Part shown: in pieces, positions 1 through 6,124 of the stretch | Layout of the letters: the number at the start of each line of letters is the position of its first letter | Position numbering within the stretch: the first letter of the stretch is position 1 | NCBI GenBank assembly: GCA_021199135.1 | Contig: JAJQIQ010000069.1 | Span: forward strand, 1-6,951 | Origin: Clostridiales bacterium | Lineage (GTDB): Bacteria; Bacillota; Clostridia; Lachnospirales; Lachnospiraceae | DNA length: 6,951 nt | Reading direction: 5' to 3' | The notes under the pieces: generated by a model | Seen by the model: only the letters and a program-made list of their open reading frames with translations | Database searches by the model: none | What the model was told of the DNA's origin: nothing | Program-made: the position numbers and the translations under genes

Positions 1-1197
1 GAGACCGGCGAGCGGTTCATCTTCGTCTTCGACGAGTGGGACTGCATATTCCACAAGCCGACGTTTGCGGTCACGGAGGACGACCGGAGAAACTTCATAG
101 GCTTCCTCGCCGCATTGACCAAAGGGCGGGCGTATGTAGAGCTTACGTACATGACCGGAATCCTGCCCATCGCAAAGTATTCGAGCGGATCGTCGCTAAA
201 CCATTTCAGGGAGTATGACATGGCGACCGACACGCGTTTTACTGAGTATTTCGGGTTTACGGAGGAGGAAGTCGACGAACTCTATGAGAGGTATTTAAAA
301 ATCAACATCGGGATGCAGCCTGAGAAACGGAGAGTCACTCGCGAGGGACTTAGGGACTGGTACGACGGCTACCACATGGACGACGGCAGGAGCATGTACA
401 ATCCCCGTTCGGTCGTCTGCGCATTGGACGACAACAAACTTAGAAGCTATTGGACCAATACCGGCCCATACGATGAGATCGCGCGATTCATCACGATGGA
501 CGTGGAGGGCGTGAAGGAGGACGTCGCGCTTCTCATAAACGGCGATTCGGTGAAAATAAATTTTTACGATGCAGTATCTACGGCAATGGACTTCGCGACG
601 AAAGACGAGATTTTTTCAGCCATGGTTATTTACGGCTTCTTGAACTATGAGGACGGGACGGTGCGAATCCCAAACAAGGAGCTCGTCGACCATTTTGACG
701 ACACGATACTCCGGAAGAAAGAACTCGGATACATATACAAGCTCGCGAAGGCATCGGAACGGATGCTTGAGGCGACGCTTTCGGGCGACACCGAAACCAT
801 GTCAGAGATACTCGAACGCGCCCACAACACGGAGTCTCCAATATTTTCATACAGCAACGAGGCGGAGCTCTCCGCGCTCGTAAACCTCATCTACCTCTCC
901 GCACGGAACCGCTACCGCGTCGTCCGCGAGCAGAAGGCGGGGAAGGGCTTTGCGGACTTCATCTTTTATCCTATGAAGCAGGGCAATGACGGGATTATAC
1001 TGGAACTCAAAGTCGACGACACGCCCGAGAACGCGATCGCGCAGATAAGGGAGAAGCAGTACGCCCTCGGCTTTGACACTGGCGAGCACGTCGGGGGCTT
1101 GGGCGGCTGTCCGCCCTGCACCGGACGGATCCTTCTCGTTGGGATAGGATATGACAAGGAGACGAAGGAGCACAAATGCGTTATTGAGGAGACATAG
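1..1197 (+). CDS. AAA-ATPase-like protein with C-terminal PD-(D/E)XK nuclease domain (5' partial)
   Basis: The reading frame is open from base 1 and ends at TAG 1195-1197, so 398 codons are visible. Members of this family usually have about 500-600 residues, so the start and the Walker A region lie upstream. Numbering by visible codon, a Walker B-like segment FVFDEWD is at residues 8-14. It is followed by a sensor-like strand with MTG (51-53), then the family-typical WYDGY (120-124), YNPRSV (133-138) and YWTNTG (150-155) blocks. The C-terminus has nuclease-fold motifs: D319 in GFADF, E335-L-K337, and Q348-I-x-x-K352-x-Y354. This is the AAA-ATPase-like plus PDDEXK_9 (formerly DUF1703) architecture. 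The family is common and multi-copy in Clostridia and Bacteroidetes and its cellular role is not established. A glycine-rich insert with C370-P-P-C373 separates the nuclease core from the last strand, which is unusual. The TTG at 115 is an internal Leu codon, because homologous-looking sequence continues upstream of it. The gene is on the same strand as the transporter genes, 38 bases ahead, but no functional link is evident. Confidence 0.88.
   Translation, partial: ETGERFIFVFDEWDCIFHKPTFAVTEDDRRNFIGFLAALTKGRAYVELTYMTGILPIAKYSSGSSLNHFREYDMATDTRFTEYFGFTEEEVDELYERYLKINIGMQPEKRRVTREGLRDWYDGYHMDDGRSMYNPRSVVCALDDNKLRSYWTNTGPYDEIARFITMDVEGVKEDVALLINGDSVKINFYDAVSTAMDFATKDEIFSAMVIYGFLNYEDGTVRIPNKELVDHFDDTILRKKELGYIYKLAKASERMLEATLSGDTETMSEILERAHNTESPIFSYSNEAELSALVNLIYLSARNRYRVVREQKAGKGFADFIFYPMKQGNDGIILELKVDDTPENAIAQIREKQYALGFDTGEHVGGLGGCPPCTGRILLVGIGYDKETKEHKCVIEET
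1089..1127. repeat. imperfect inverted repeat inside the nuclease gene
   Basis: GGGCGG at 1101-1106 and CCGCCC at 1111-1116 form a perfect 6-bp stem around the loop CTGT. An outer arm, CGTC 1089-1092 with GACG 1124-1127, can extend it, with two more G-C pairs possible around a bulge. It sits in the codons of the glycine-rich CPPC insert of the nuclease domain. It may be a chance fold in GC-rich coding DNA or the trace of a small palindromic insertion. Confidence 0.4.
1186..1191 (+). promoter_or_regulatory. possible ribosome binding site for the 12-codon minicistron
   Basis: GAGGAG lies in the last sense codons of the nuclease gene and ends 9 bases before ATG 1201. The spacing suits re-initiation at that ATG. 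The same bases also encode two Glu residues, so the match could be coincidental. Confidence 0.35.
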
Positions 1198-1200
1198 GGA

Positions 1201-1239
1201 ATGAAAAAGAATACAGGGAACAGGAGGGCAGTTAAATGA
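1201..1239 (+). CDS. possible 12-residue leader peptide or coupling minicistron
   Basis: ATG 1201 opens a 12-codon frame (MKKNTGNRRAVK) that ends at TGA 1237-1239. The TGA overlaps the ATG of the following lipoprotein gene as ATGA. The frame starts 3 bases after the stop of the nuclease gene, behind a GAGGAG at 1186-1191, and its two adjacent AGG codons form the Shine-Dalgarno sequence of the lipoprotein gene. Ribosomes translating it would therefore cross that Shine-Dalgarno and stop on the lipoprotein start codon, the usual geometry of translational coupling. The peptide is basic and has no recognisable function. It may equally be a fortuitous frame, since the ATGAAAAAG start motif is short. 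Product existence is uncertain. Confidence 0.3.
   Translation: MKKNTGNRRAVK
1222..1228 (+). promoter_or_regulatory. ribosome binding site of the solute-binding lipoprotein gene
   Basis: AGGAGGG is a near-perfect anti-16S match and is 7 bases from ATG 1236. This fixes the start of the solute-binding protein. It lies wholly within the minicistron 1201-1239. Confidence 0.85.
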
Positions 1240-2855
1240 AAAAGAAATTGTTTGAAAGGGGAACAGCGGCGGCGGTTGTCACGGTGCTTGCGCTTTCGCT
1301 CATTGCGTGCTCGGGCACGGAAAATGACACGGAGAGCGCGGCAGGGCAGGAGACCGAGATCCAGGCGACTGAGGCCGCAGAGCCTACGGAGGCTGTGGCT
1401 TCTGAGGAAACTACCGAAAAATCCTATGAGGACCTTATCTCGTTGATCCCGGAAGTGGACGACGACACCATAGTCTGGGCTGTCTCTGACTGGTGGCCTG
1501 CATATCTAGACGGATATGCGGATAAGCTCAACGCCCGCCTGGTTGAGGACGGGTACCCGTACAAGCTGTATTTCTGGGCGATTCCCGACGCTAGCTACTG
1601 GGAAACGGATGAGCAGGCCGAGATCTTCGGCAGCGGGGTGTATGACTTCACATACTGGGAGGCACTGGATTACGCCCTGTCCTCCGGCGTCGTGGACATC
1701 GTGTGCCTGCCGAGCGTGTCGGGCACGGCGCAAACCCCCGCAGAGTTGATAAGGACGGGGAACCTCATGGAACTGTCCTCATACCTTGAAAGCGAGGACG
1801 GCAGCGCGCTCTACGATGTCTTTCCTGAAGATGACTGGAATACCGTACAGGTCGACGGCGGCATCTACGTCATTCCAAACCAGTCGTCTGCACCGGGAAA
1901 TCAGTTTTTTATCTTTAATAAGTCCTATTTTACAGAGGAGATGCTAGAGGACTTTGACGGCGGCATAGATTCGCTCGAGATGCTTGCGGACATGCTGGAG
2001 GAGATGGACCTGTCCGATGTGTCATATCCATTTATAGGCGGTTTTTCTCCGGAAGACGTGGCGCCAATGTGCGGTTATGTTTATCGGGACGGCGCATTCG
2101 TCTCGCTCGAGACGGGGGATGCGTATGACCCGTTCGAGACGGAGGAATTTCGCGCTTACCTCACGCAGATGAACAGGCTTTATAAGGATGGCATATATCA
2201 GGATGTCCCAGCGAGCGAGGAGGATGCAATTGAAAGCGAGATGGATTTTGTGGTGTGCATATCCACCCTTGAGACCGTCGAAAGCCTGCCCGAGGATGTG
2301 CTCAGCGTGCAGCTTCCCTTTGCGCGCAGCAGATCGCTGAACCTTACCAACGGCATATGCAAAAACTCTCCCAAAGCAGAGCAGGCCTTGGAGCTTCTGA
2401 CACTTCTTTACACCGACCCCGAGTATGCCAACCTGCTTATACTTGGCGAGGAGGGGGAGGATTACGTGCTGACGGATGACGGTTTTGTGGATTCGGATGC
2501 GTCTGAAAGCGCAAAAGGCATGTATTGGAGGGAATGTGTAACAGGGGTGTACGACCTAGTCCATCCTAGTGCGAGCGACATCTATCAATTTGACCGCCTT
2601 GAGACGAAGATGAGTCTGTACGAGACGGATGCGAATCTGGACAACATCATCCTAGGCTTTTCTGAAGATATGCCGGAATATGACGACCAGGTCACAGCCA
2701 TGGCCGATATTGTCTTCGATGCGGCTTACTACCTCTGGCAGTGCGACGACATTGATGCGGCGATTGAAGATGCCGATGCCAAATATCGCAACGCCGGAAG
2801 CGACGAGGTGGTCGCGGAGCTCGACCGGCAAATCAAGGAGTGGTTGCAGGAGTAG
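1236..2855 (+). CDS. extracellular solute-binding lipoprotein (family 1-like)
   Basis: The 539-residue protein begins with a basic and hydrophobic signal peptide ending in the lipobox LIAC, so Cys25 is the likely lipidated residue. A Thr/Glu/Ala-rich linker follows (about 26-60), then an acidic folded domain. Hallmarks of periplasmic-binding-protein-like family 1 proteins (the group that includes LipO-type lipoproteins) are visible: a DIVCLPS strand near 154-160 followed by NLMELSSYL (176-184), GIYVIPN (209-215), a hinge-side helix with NSPKAEQALELLTLLYTDPE (377-396), the EEGEDYVL element (405-412), and a C-terminal helix of the GSDEVVAELDRQIKEWLQE type (521-539). The family binds sugars, oligosaccharides or peptides outside the membrane and delivers them to ABC importers. 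The substrate cannot be read from sequence. The start is set by AGGAGGG 7 bases upstream. No importer permease is in view; the next genes are another lipoprotein and an ABC-2-type permease, so this protein may serve a sensing or accessory role rather than classical import. The length is usual for the family. Confidence 0.85.
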   Translation: MKKKLFERGTAAAVVTVLALSLIACSGTENDTESAAGQETEIQATEAAEPTEAVASEETTEKSYEDLISLIPEVDDDTIVWAVSDWWPAYLDGYADKLNARLVEDGYPYKLYFWAIPDASYWETDEQAEIFGSGVYDFTYWEALDYALSSGVVDIVCLPSVSGTAQTPAELIRTGNLMELSSYLESEDGSALYDVFPEDDWNTVQVDGGIYVIPNQSSAPGNQFFIFNKSYFTEEMLEDFDGGIDSLEMLADMLEEMDLSDVSYPFIGGFSPEDVAPMCGYVYRDGAFVSLETGDAYDPFETEEFRAYLTQMNRLYKDGIYQDVPASEEDAIESEMDFVVCISTLETVESLPEDVLSVQLPFARSRSLNLTNGICKNSPKAEQALELLTLLYTDPEYANLLILGEEGEDYVLTDDGFVDSDASESAKGMYWRECVTGVYDLVHPSASDIYQFDRLETKMSLYETDANLDNIILGFSEDMPEYDDQVTAMADIVFDAAYYLWQCDDIDAAIEDADAKYRNAGSDEVVAELDRQIKEWLQE

Positions 2856-2884
2856 AAAAAGAAAACCCTGCAAATATATTCGAG

Positions 2885-2890
2885 AGGGGA
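2885..2890 (+). promoter_or_regulatory. ribosome binding site of the second lipoprotein gene
   Basis: AGGGGA is 10 bases before ATG 2901, a slightly long but usable spacing. The 45-base gap 2856-2900 that carries it has no convincing promoter or terminator hairpin. Confidence 0.65.
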
Positions 2891-2900
2891 ATAAATAGCG

Positions 2901-4061
2901 ATGAAAAAGATCCGTGATTTACGCACAAAAAAATTAGCCATCGCGCTCGCACTCTGTGTCATGACAACCTCTGTGTTTACGAGCTGCGGCACGGGCGAAA
3001 AAACATCTGATAACGATAGTGATGAGATATGGTTTTATGATGCCTCGACTGCGCTCAACTTTGGCGAGGGCGGCGCTTTTTATTACGACAACTACATTCA
3101 TTTCCTGGATCCATCCAGCGCGACCGACTCCATCATCTGCGATCGCGCGGAATGTGAGCACAGCAAGGACGATTGCCCCGCCTACATCGACGGCATGACC
3201 TACGGCATCGGCTGGTATGACGACTCGCTTTTGTTTCTGACCACTCTCGGAGCCGGACAGTTGGGCGACCTGTACCTCTACGAGTCCTCCACGAACGGCG
3301 AGAACCGTAAGCAGATCGCCTATTTTTCAAATATTCAATCCGTGTTGGGCTGTATTTTCACGGATGACTATGTGATTTTTTCATACTACAACCAGTACGA
3401 TGAGAGCTTGGCCGATTCCACCGAGGAGGCCGGCATCATCCTCTACGACAGAAACAGTGGGGATGAGCGCGAGATATTCCACATAGACGGCTGGAACGCG
3501 CGGATAGTCCAGATGAGGCTCATCGGGGATGGCCTTTGCTTCTCCGTGATATATTACGACACCACATACGAGGACGTGGCCGAGCATGATTTGGATTACG
3601 ATTACCTCCAGCAATTTTTCCGCGATGAAATTTATCTCATGTCCGACATGGACCAGGACGCGAAAAAAGTCTGCGATGACGCGGGCGACATCGTGGCCGC
3701 CTGCGACGGGAAAATTTTCTTTGTTTCGGATGATATGTATCGCTATGATGTAGAGAGCGGTGAAGTGGAGCGCATGTCGGACTGGCCCGTCACATCCGGC
3801 ACCCTGTCTTTTTTGGACGATGAGATGATATTCTCCCGCTATGACTCAGACAGCGGGATGCGCGATTACTATGAGTGCAGCGCGGGAAGCGACGAGCTCT
3901 CGGAGATAGGCCTGACAGACATGACCATCTTGGCGGTCTTTGAAAACAATACATACGCCATCATATACAGCGATGACTTTACAGACAACACCTACGGCTA
4001 CATGCCCACGGAGGATTTCCTCGCCGGGAATTTCGACTCCTTTGTGGCGTTTGAGGAGTAA
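2901..4061 (+). CDS. lipoprotein with Cys/His motif and propeller-like repeats, function unknown
   Basis: The 386-residue protein has a signal peptide with basic residues at 2-11, a hydrophobic core at 12-27 and a likely lipidated Cys29 in VFTSC. The -3 position is Phe, so the lipobox is slightly atypical. The mature part is rich in Asp, Tyr and Glu. It contains short strand-like segments such as FYYDNYIHFLD (60-70), GDLYLYES, DDYVIFSYY, DEIYLMS, GKIFFVSDDMYRYDVESGE and DEMIFSRYD. This spacing suggests a beta-propeller fold as in DUF5050-like proteins; that is an inference from the pattern. A cluster C80-x4-C85-x-H87-x4-C92 follows the first blade. Similar CxxxxCxHxxxxC segments are known to me from uncharacterised clostridial lipoproteins. 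The cluster could bind metal or form disulfides. The gene lies 45 bases after the solute-binding protein gene, and the next gene starts 3 bases after its stop, so it is probably an outer-face partner of the ABC complex. No enzymatic motif is seen. Confidence 0.8.
   Translation: MKKIRDLRTKKLAIALALCVMTTSVFTSCGTGEKTSDNDSDEIWFYDASTALNFGEGGAFYYDNYIHFLDPSSATDSIICDRAECEHSKDDCPAYIDGMTYGIGWYDDSLLFLTTLGAGQLGDLYLYESSTNGENRKQIAYFSNIQSVLGCIFTDDYVIFSYYNQYDESLADSTEEAGIILYDRNSGDEREIFHIDGWNARIVQMRLIGDGLCFSVIYYDTTYEDVAEHDLDYDYLQQFFRDEIYLMSDMDQDAKKVCDDAGDIVAACDGKIFFVSDDMYRYDVESGEVERMSDWPVTSGTLSFLDDEMIFSRYDSDSGMRDYYECSAGSDELSEIGLTDMTILAVFENNTYAIIYSDDFTDNTYGYMPTEDFLAGNFDSFVAFEE
4053..4058 (+). promoter_or_regulatory. 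ribosome binding site of the permease gene, inside the upstream CDS
   Basis: GAGGAG forms the last two Glu codons of the upstream lipoprotein and is 6 bases before GTG 4065. It supports GTG as the start and implies translational coupling of lipoprotein and permease. Confidence 0.75.
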
Positions 4062-4064
4062 AAA

Positions 4065-6092
4065 GTGCTGTGGGAGTGCAGGAAAATTTTATCTGTCCGC
4101 CTGGCGGCACTCGCGCTCTTGCTTAGCGCGGCAATCCCGGTCATCTGGTACGGCGCGGATTTATTCAGCGCGTCCGTGGGCGATGCCGTCACGCCGTCGG
4201 CCTACCGCGCGCTGGTGAGCGACGTGCAGGCTGGGGATCTGCAGGAGGAGCGCGATGCGCTCGACGCGGAGTACGAATCAATTCTCTATGACGGGACTGT
4301 GCCGGAAAAAATGTATTCCGACACGCTGGGCGGGGAGCTCTCGCTGTACAATCGCGTCACGAAAGAGATCAGCCAGGTGTTAGACTATCCTAACTACCTC
4401 GAGAGCGTCCGCACTCAGAGCGAGTGGCAGGGAAGCTCGAGCCTGCACAGGCAGTCGGCGTCAAGCCAGAGAAACCTTCGCAAGACTGCGGCCGACTACG
4501 CCGCGATGGAGGGGACGGATGTCCGTTTTGTCGGCACATACGGCGTGTCGCGCTTCATGGAGACTGGCGTCTGCGACATTGTCGCGGTCCTCGTCATGGT
4601 GTTTGCCGTGGCATTTCTGATACTTCCTGAGATGAGCTCGGGGCGGGTAGGCCTTATGTCCACGACAGCGCACGGGCGCGTCCGCGCCGCCTACTGCAAA
4701 TACGGCGCGGGGATAATAATTCTAATTGTTTTCATGGCCATCCTGTACGGAGGCCGGCTGGCTCTCACCGCCTGCGCATACGGCCTCGGCGACGTGAGCG
4801 CTCCGTTTCAGTCGGTCTATGGCGCGCAGGGCTGCACCCTGCATCTTACGGTGGGCGGGGCGGTGACGGTATTTCTGCTCATAAAAATATTTGCTGTATT
4901 ATCGCTCTATTCCCTGACATTTCTTCTTGCCTGCCTGCTGAGGTCGGGGATTCTTTTCTACTGCGTATTCATGCTCGTGCTCGGCGCAGAGGCCGCCGCA
5001 TATTACTGGATCGGCGTAAACAGCTACCTCTCCATGCTCAAATGGATAAACCTCACCGCTCTCATCCACACCGACGCCATTTTGACCACATATAAAAACC
5101 TCATGATTTTCGGGTATCCGGTCGCCTATTTTGAGGTGATATGCATATTTTGCGCAATTATAATCGCGCTGGCGCTGGCACTGCTCGGAATATTTTTCGT
5201 CAGGCTGCGCTTTGCCGCAAAGTCTGTCATGCCCGAGGAGGGCTACGCCCGCACGGAGTCGGCGCTTACGGCTGTGCTCGGAGGCCGCAGGCTTGGGGCT
5301 TACGAATTCCGCAAATGGATATTTTACCAGAGGGGAATTTTTATAATCGTCGGCGCGTGCGTCGTGGCGGCGCTTTTATACAAGCCCGCAGATCTTCGGC
5401 TCTACACGTCGCAGGAGATTGGCTACCGCAACTATGTCCGCGAGGTGGAGGGCGAATTTTCGCAGGACAAGATGGACTATCTCTACGGCGAAAAAGAGCG
5501 GCTCGACGAGATTGCCGAGAAAGCCTCGTCCGGGGAGGAGATAGGCCTCGCCACATCGTCTTATTACCAGGCGGAGCTTTCCAAGATGGACGGCCTCATC
5601 AAGACAATAGATTACGGGGAATACCTCGGGTCAAAAAATGGCTTGGCCTTCGTCTACGAAAAGGGCTACGGCCAGCTGCTCTGGGGCGGCGACTACGGCT
5701 GGAGGCTGTTTGCATACGAATTGTTCTCAATCGCGCTTGAGATACTGCTCGCGGTCCTAATCTGGGGGATGGAGAGGCAAAGCGGGATGGACGTGATGAT
5801 CGCCATCTCGAAAGTAGGCACCCGGCGGATAAACCGAAAGAAGACTTTGCAAATTTTTTTGACCGGAATCGTGACGTTTGTCATCGTCTATGTTCCGTGG
5901 ATATACAGCGTGCTCTCGGTCTACGGCGCGCCCTGCATAAATTATCCCGCGCGCAGCATGATGCGCTTTGCCGCGCTGCCGGGTTGGATAAGAATATGGA
6001 CGTTGCTCGCCATATTTTACGGGCTTCACCTTGTGGCGCTTTGGATTGTGGGATGGGTAATTAATTTTGCATTTGCGCGCAAAAAACCATAA
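4065..6092 (+). CDS. ABC-2-type permease with two fused homologous halves
   Basis: The 675-residue protein is a polytopic membrane protein, started at GTG 4065 because of GAGGAG 6 bases upstream and an N-terminus (MLWECRKIL) typical of ABC-2 permeases. By eye, membrane segments lie near 11-30, 170-188, 214-236, 265-290, 294-313, 355-379, 422-440, 549-568, 596-616 and 645-668. Large extracytoplasmic domains sit at about 31-169 and 441-548, with charged helical stretches (ERDALDAEY, EKERLDEIAEK). The cytoplasmic loop at 189-212 carries the ABC-2 coupling-type motif E-x3-G-x4-MSTTAHGR, and 569-592 carries its second copy. Residues 3-296 and 413-675 align as a duplication (W/YExRK, L/IDYxxYLxS, SVYGA). 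The C half ends after its fourth membrane segment, with the basic tail ARKKP. It probably pairs with the ATPase encoded next. ABC-2 permeases usually export drugs, lipids, polysaccharides or peptides; the substrate here is unknown. Confidence 0.83.
   Translation: MLWECRKILSVRLAALALLLSAAIPVIWYGADLFSASVGDAVTPSAYRALVSDVQAGDLQEERDALDAEYESILYDGTVPEKMYSDTLGGELSLYNRVTKEISQVLDYPNYLESVRTQSEWQGSSSLHRQSASSQRNLRKTAADYAAMEGTDVRFVGTYGVSRFMETGVCDIVAVLVMVFAVAFLILPEMSSGRVGLMSTTAHGRVRAAYCKYGAGIIILIVFMAILYGGRLALTACAYGLGDVSAPFQSVYGAQGCTLHLTVGGAVTVFLLIKIFAVLSLYSLTFLLACLLRSGILFYCVFMLVLGAEAAAYYWIGVNSYLSMLKWINLTALIHTDAILTTYKNLMIFGYPVAYFEVICIFCAIIIALALALLGIFFVRLRFAAKSVMPEEGYARTESALTAVLGGRRLGAYEFRKWIFYQRGIFIIVGACVVAALLYKPADLRLYTSQEIGYRNYVREVEGEFSQDKMDYLYGEKERLDEIAEKASSGEEIGLATSSYYQAELSKMDGLIKTIDYGEYLGSKNGLAFVYEKGYGQLLWGGDYGWRLFAYELFSIALEILLAVLIWGMERQSGMDVMIAISKVGTRRINRKKTLQIFLTGIVTFVIVYVPWIYSVLSVYGAPCINYPARSMMRFAALPGWIRIWTLLAIFYGLHLVALWIVGWVINFAFARKKP
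4071..4952 (+). other. N-terminal copy of the internal permease duplication
   Basis: Residues 3-296 of the permease form the first half: one membrane segment, an outer domain of about 139 residues, then three further membrane segments. Landmarks shared with the second half are WECRK (3-7), LDYPNYLES (106-114), the ExxxG...GR loop (189-205) and SVYGA (250-254). This half goes on into two more membrane segments (294-313, 355-379) that have no visible counterpart in the second half. The duplication is seen only at protein level. Confidence 0.65.
5301..6089 (+). other. C-terminal copy of the internal permease duplication
   Basis: Residues 413-675 repeat the order of the first half: YEFRK (413-417), IDYGEYLGS (515-523), ERQSG...VGTRR (570-588) and SVYGA (618-622). 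The offset is 409-410 residues over the first hundred residues, then about 381 after a stretch present only in the first copy, then 368. The outer domain is about 30 residues shorter than in the first copy. Confidence 0.65.
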
Positions 6093-6113
6093 CGAAATAT
6101 ATTTATGTCAGAC

Positions 6114-6118
6114 GGAGG
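6114..6118 (+). promoter_or_regulatory. ribosome binding site of the ABC ATPase gene
   Basis: GGAGG is 6 bases before ATG 6125. This favours ATG 6125 over the in-frame ATG 6119, which directly abuts the site. The 32-base gap 6093-6124 shows no terminator. Confidence 0.75.
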
Positions 6119-6124
6119 ATGGCA

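Noticed and set aside
115..117. TTG as the start of the nuclease gene
   Set aside because: The same frame is open to base 1 and encodes a Walker B-like FVFDEWD upstream, so the gene enters the window from outside and TTG is an internal Leu codon.
626..1175. Minus-strand open stretches opposite the nuclease gene
   Set aside because: They are antiparallel shadows of a gene with clear family motifs, and their translations show no recognisable domain.
2844..2900. Possible promoter or terminator between the two lipoprotein genes
   Set aside because: TATATT 2875-2880 has no -35 partner at 16-18 bases and would start transcription inside the Shine-Dalgarno. CCCT/AGGG pairing is only 4 bp with a long loop and no T-tract.
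4826..4842. Perfect hairpin GCAGGG-CTGCA-CCCTGC in the permease gene
   Set aside because: It lies in coding sequence for an outer loop, has no T-tract and no other copies noticed; a 6-bp stem is expected by chance in GC-rich DNA.
5141..5740. Second-frame open stretch of about 199 codons inside the permease gene
   Set aside because: It overlaps a clearly coding, membrane-protein frame. Its translation is Arg/Gly-rich without domain structure, as expected for a shadow frame in GC-rich DNA.
6119..6121. In-frame ATG two codons upstream of the chosen ATPase start
   Set aside because: It directly abuts GGAGG 6114-6118, leaving no spacing for initiation; ATG 6125 has the proper 6 bases.
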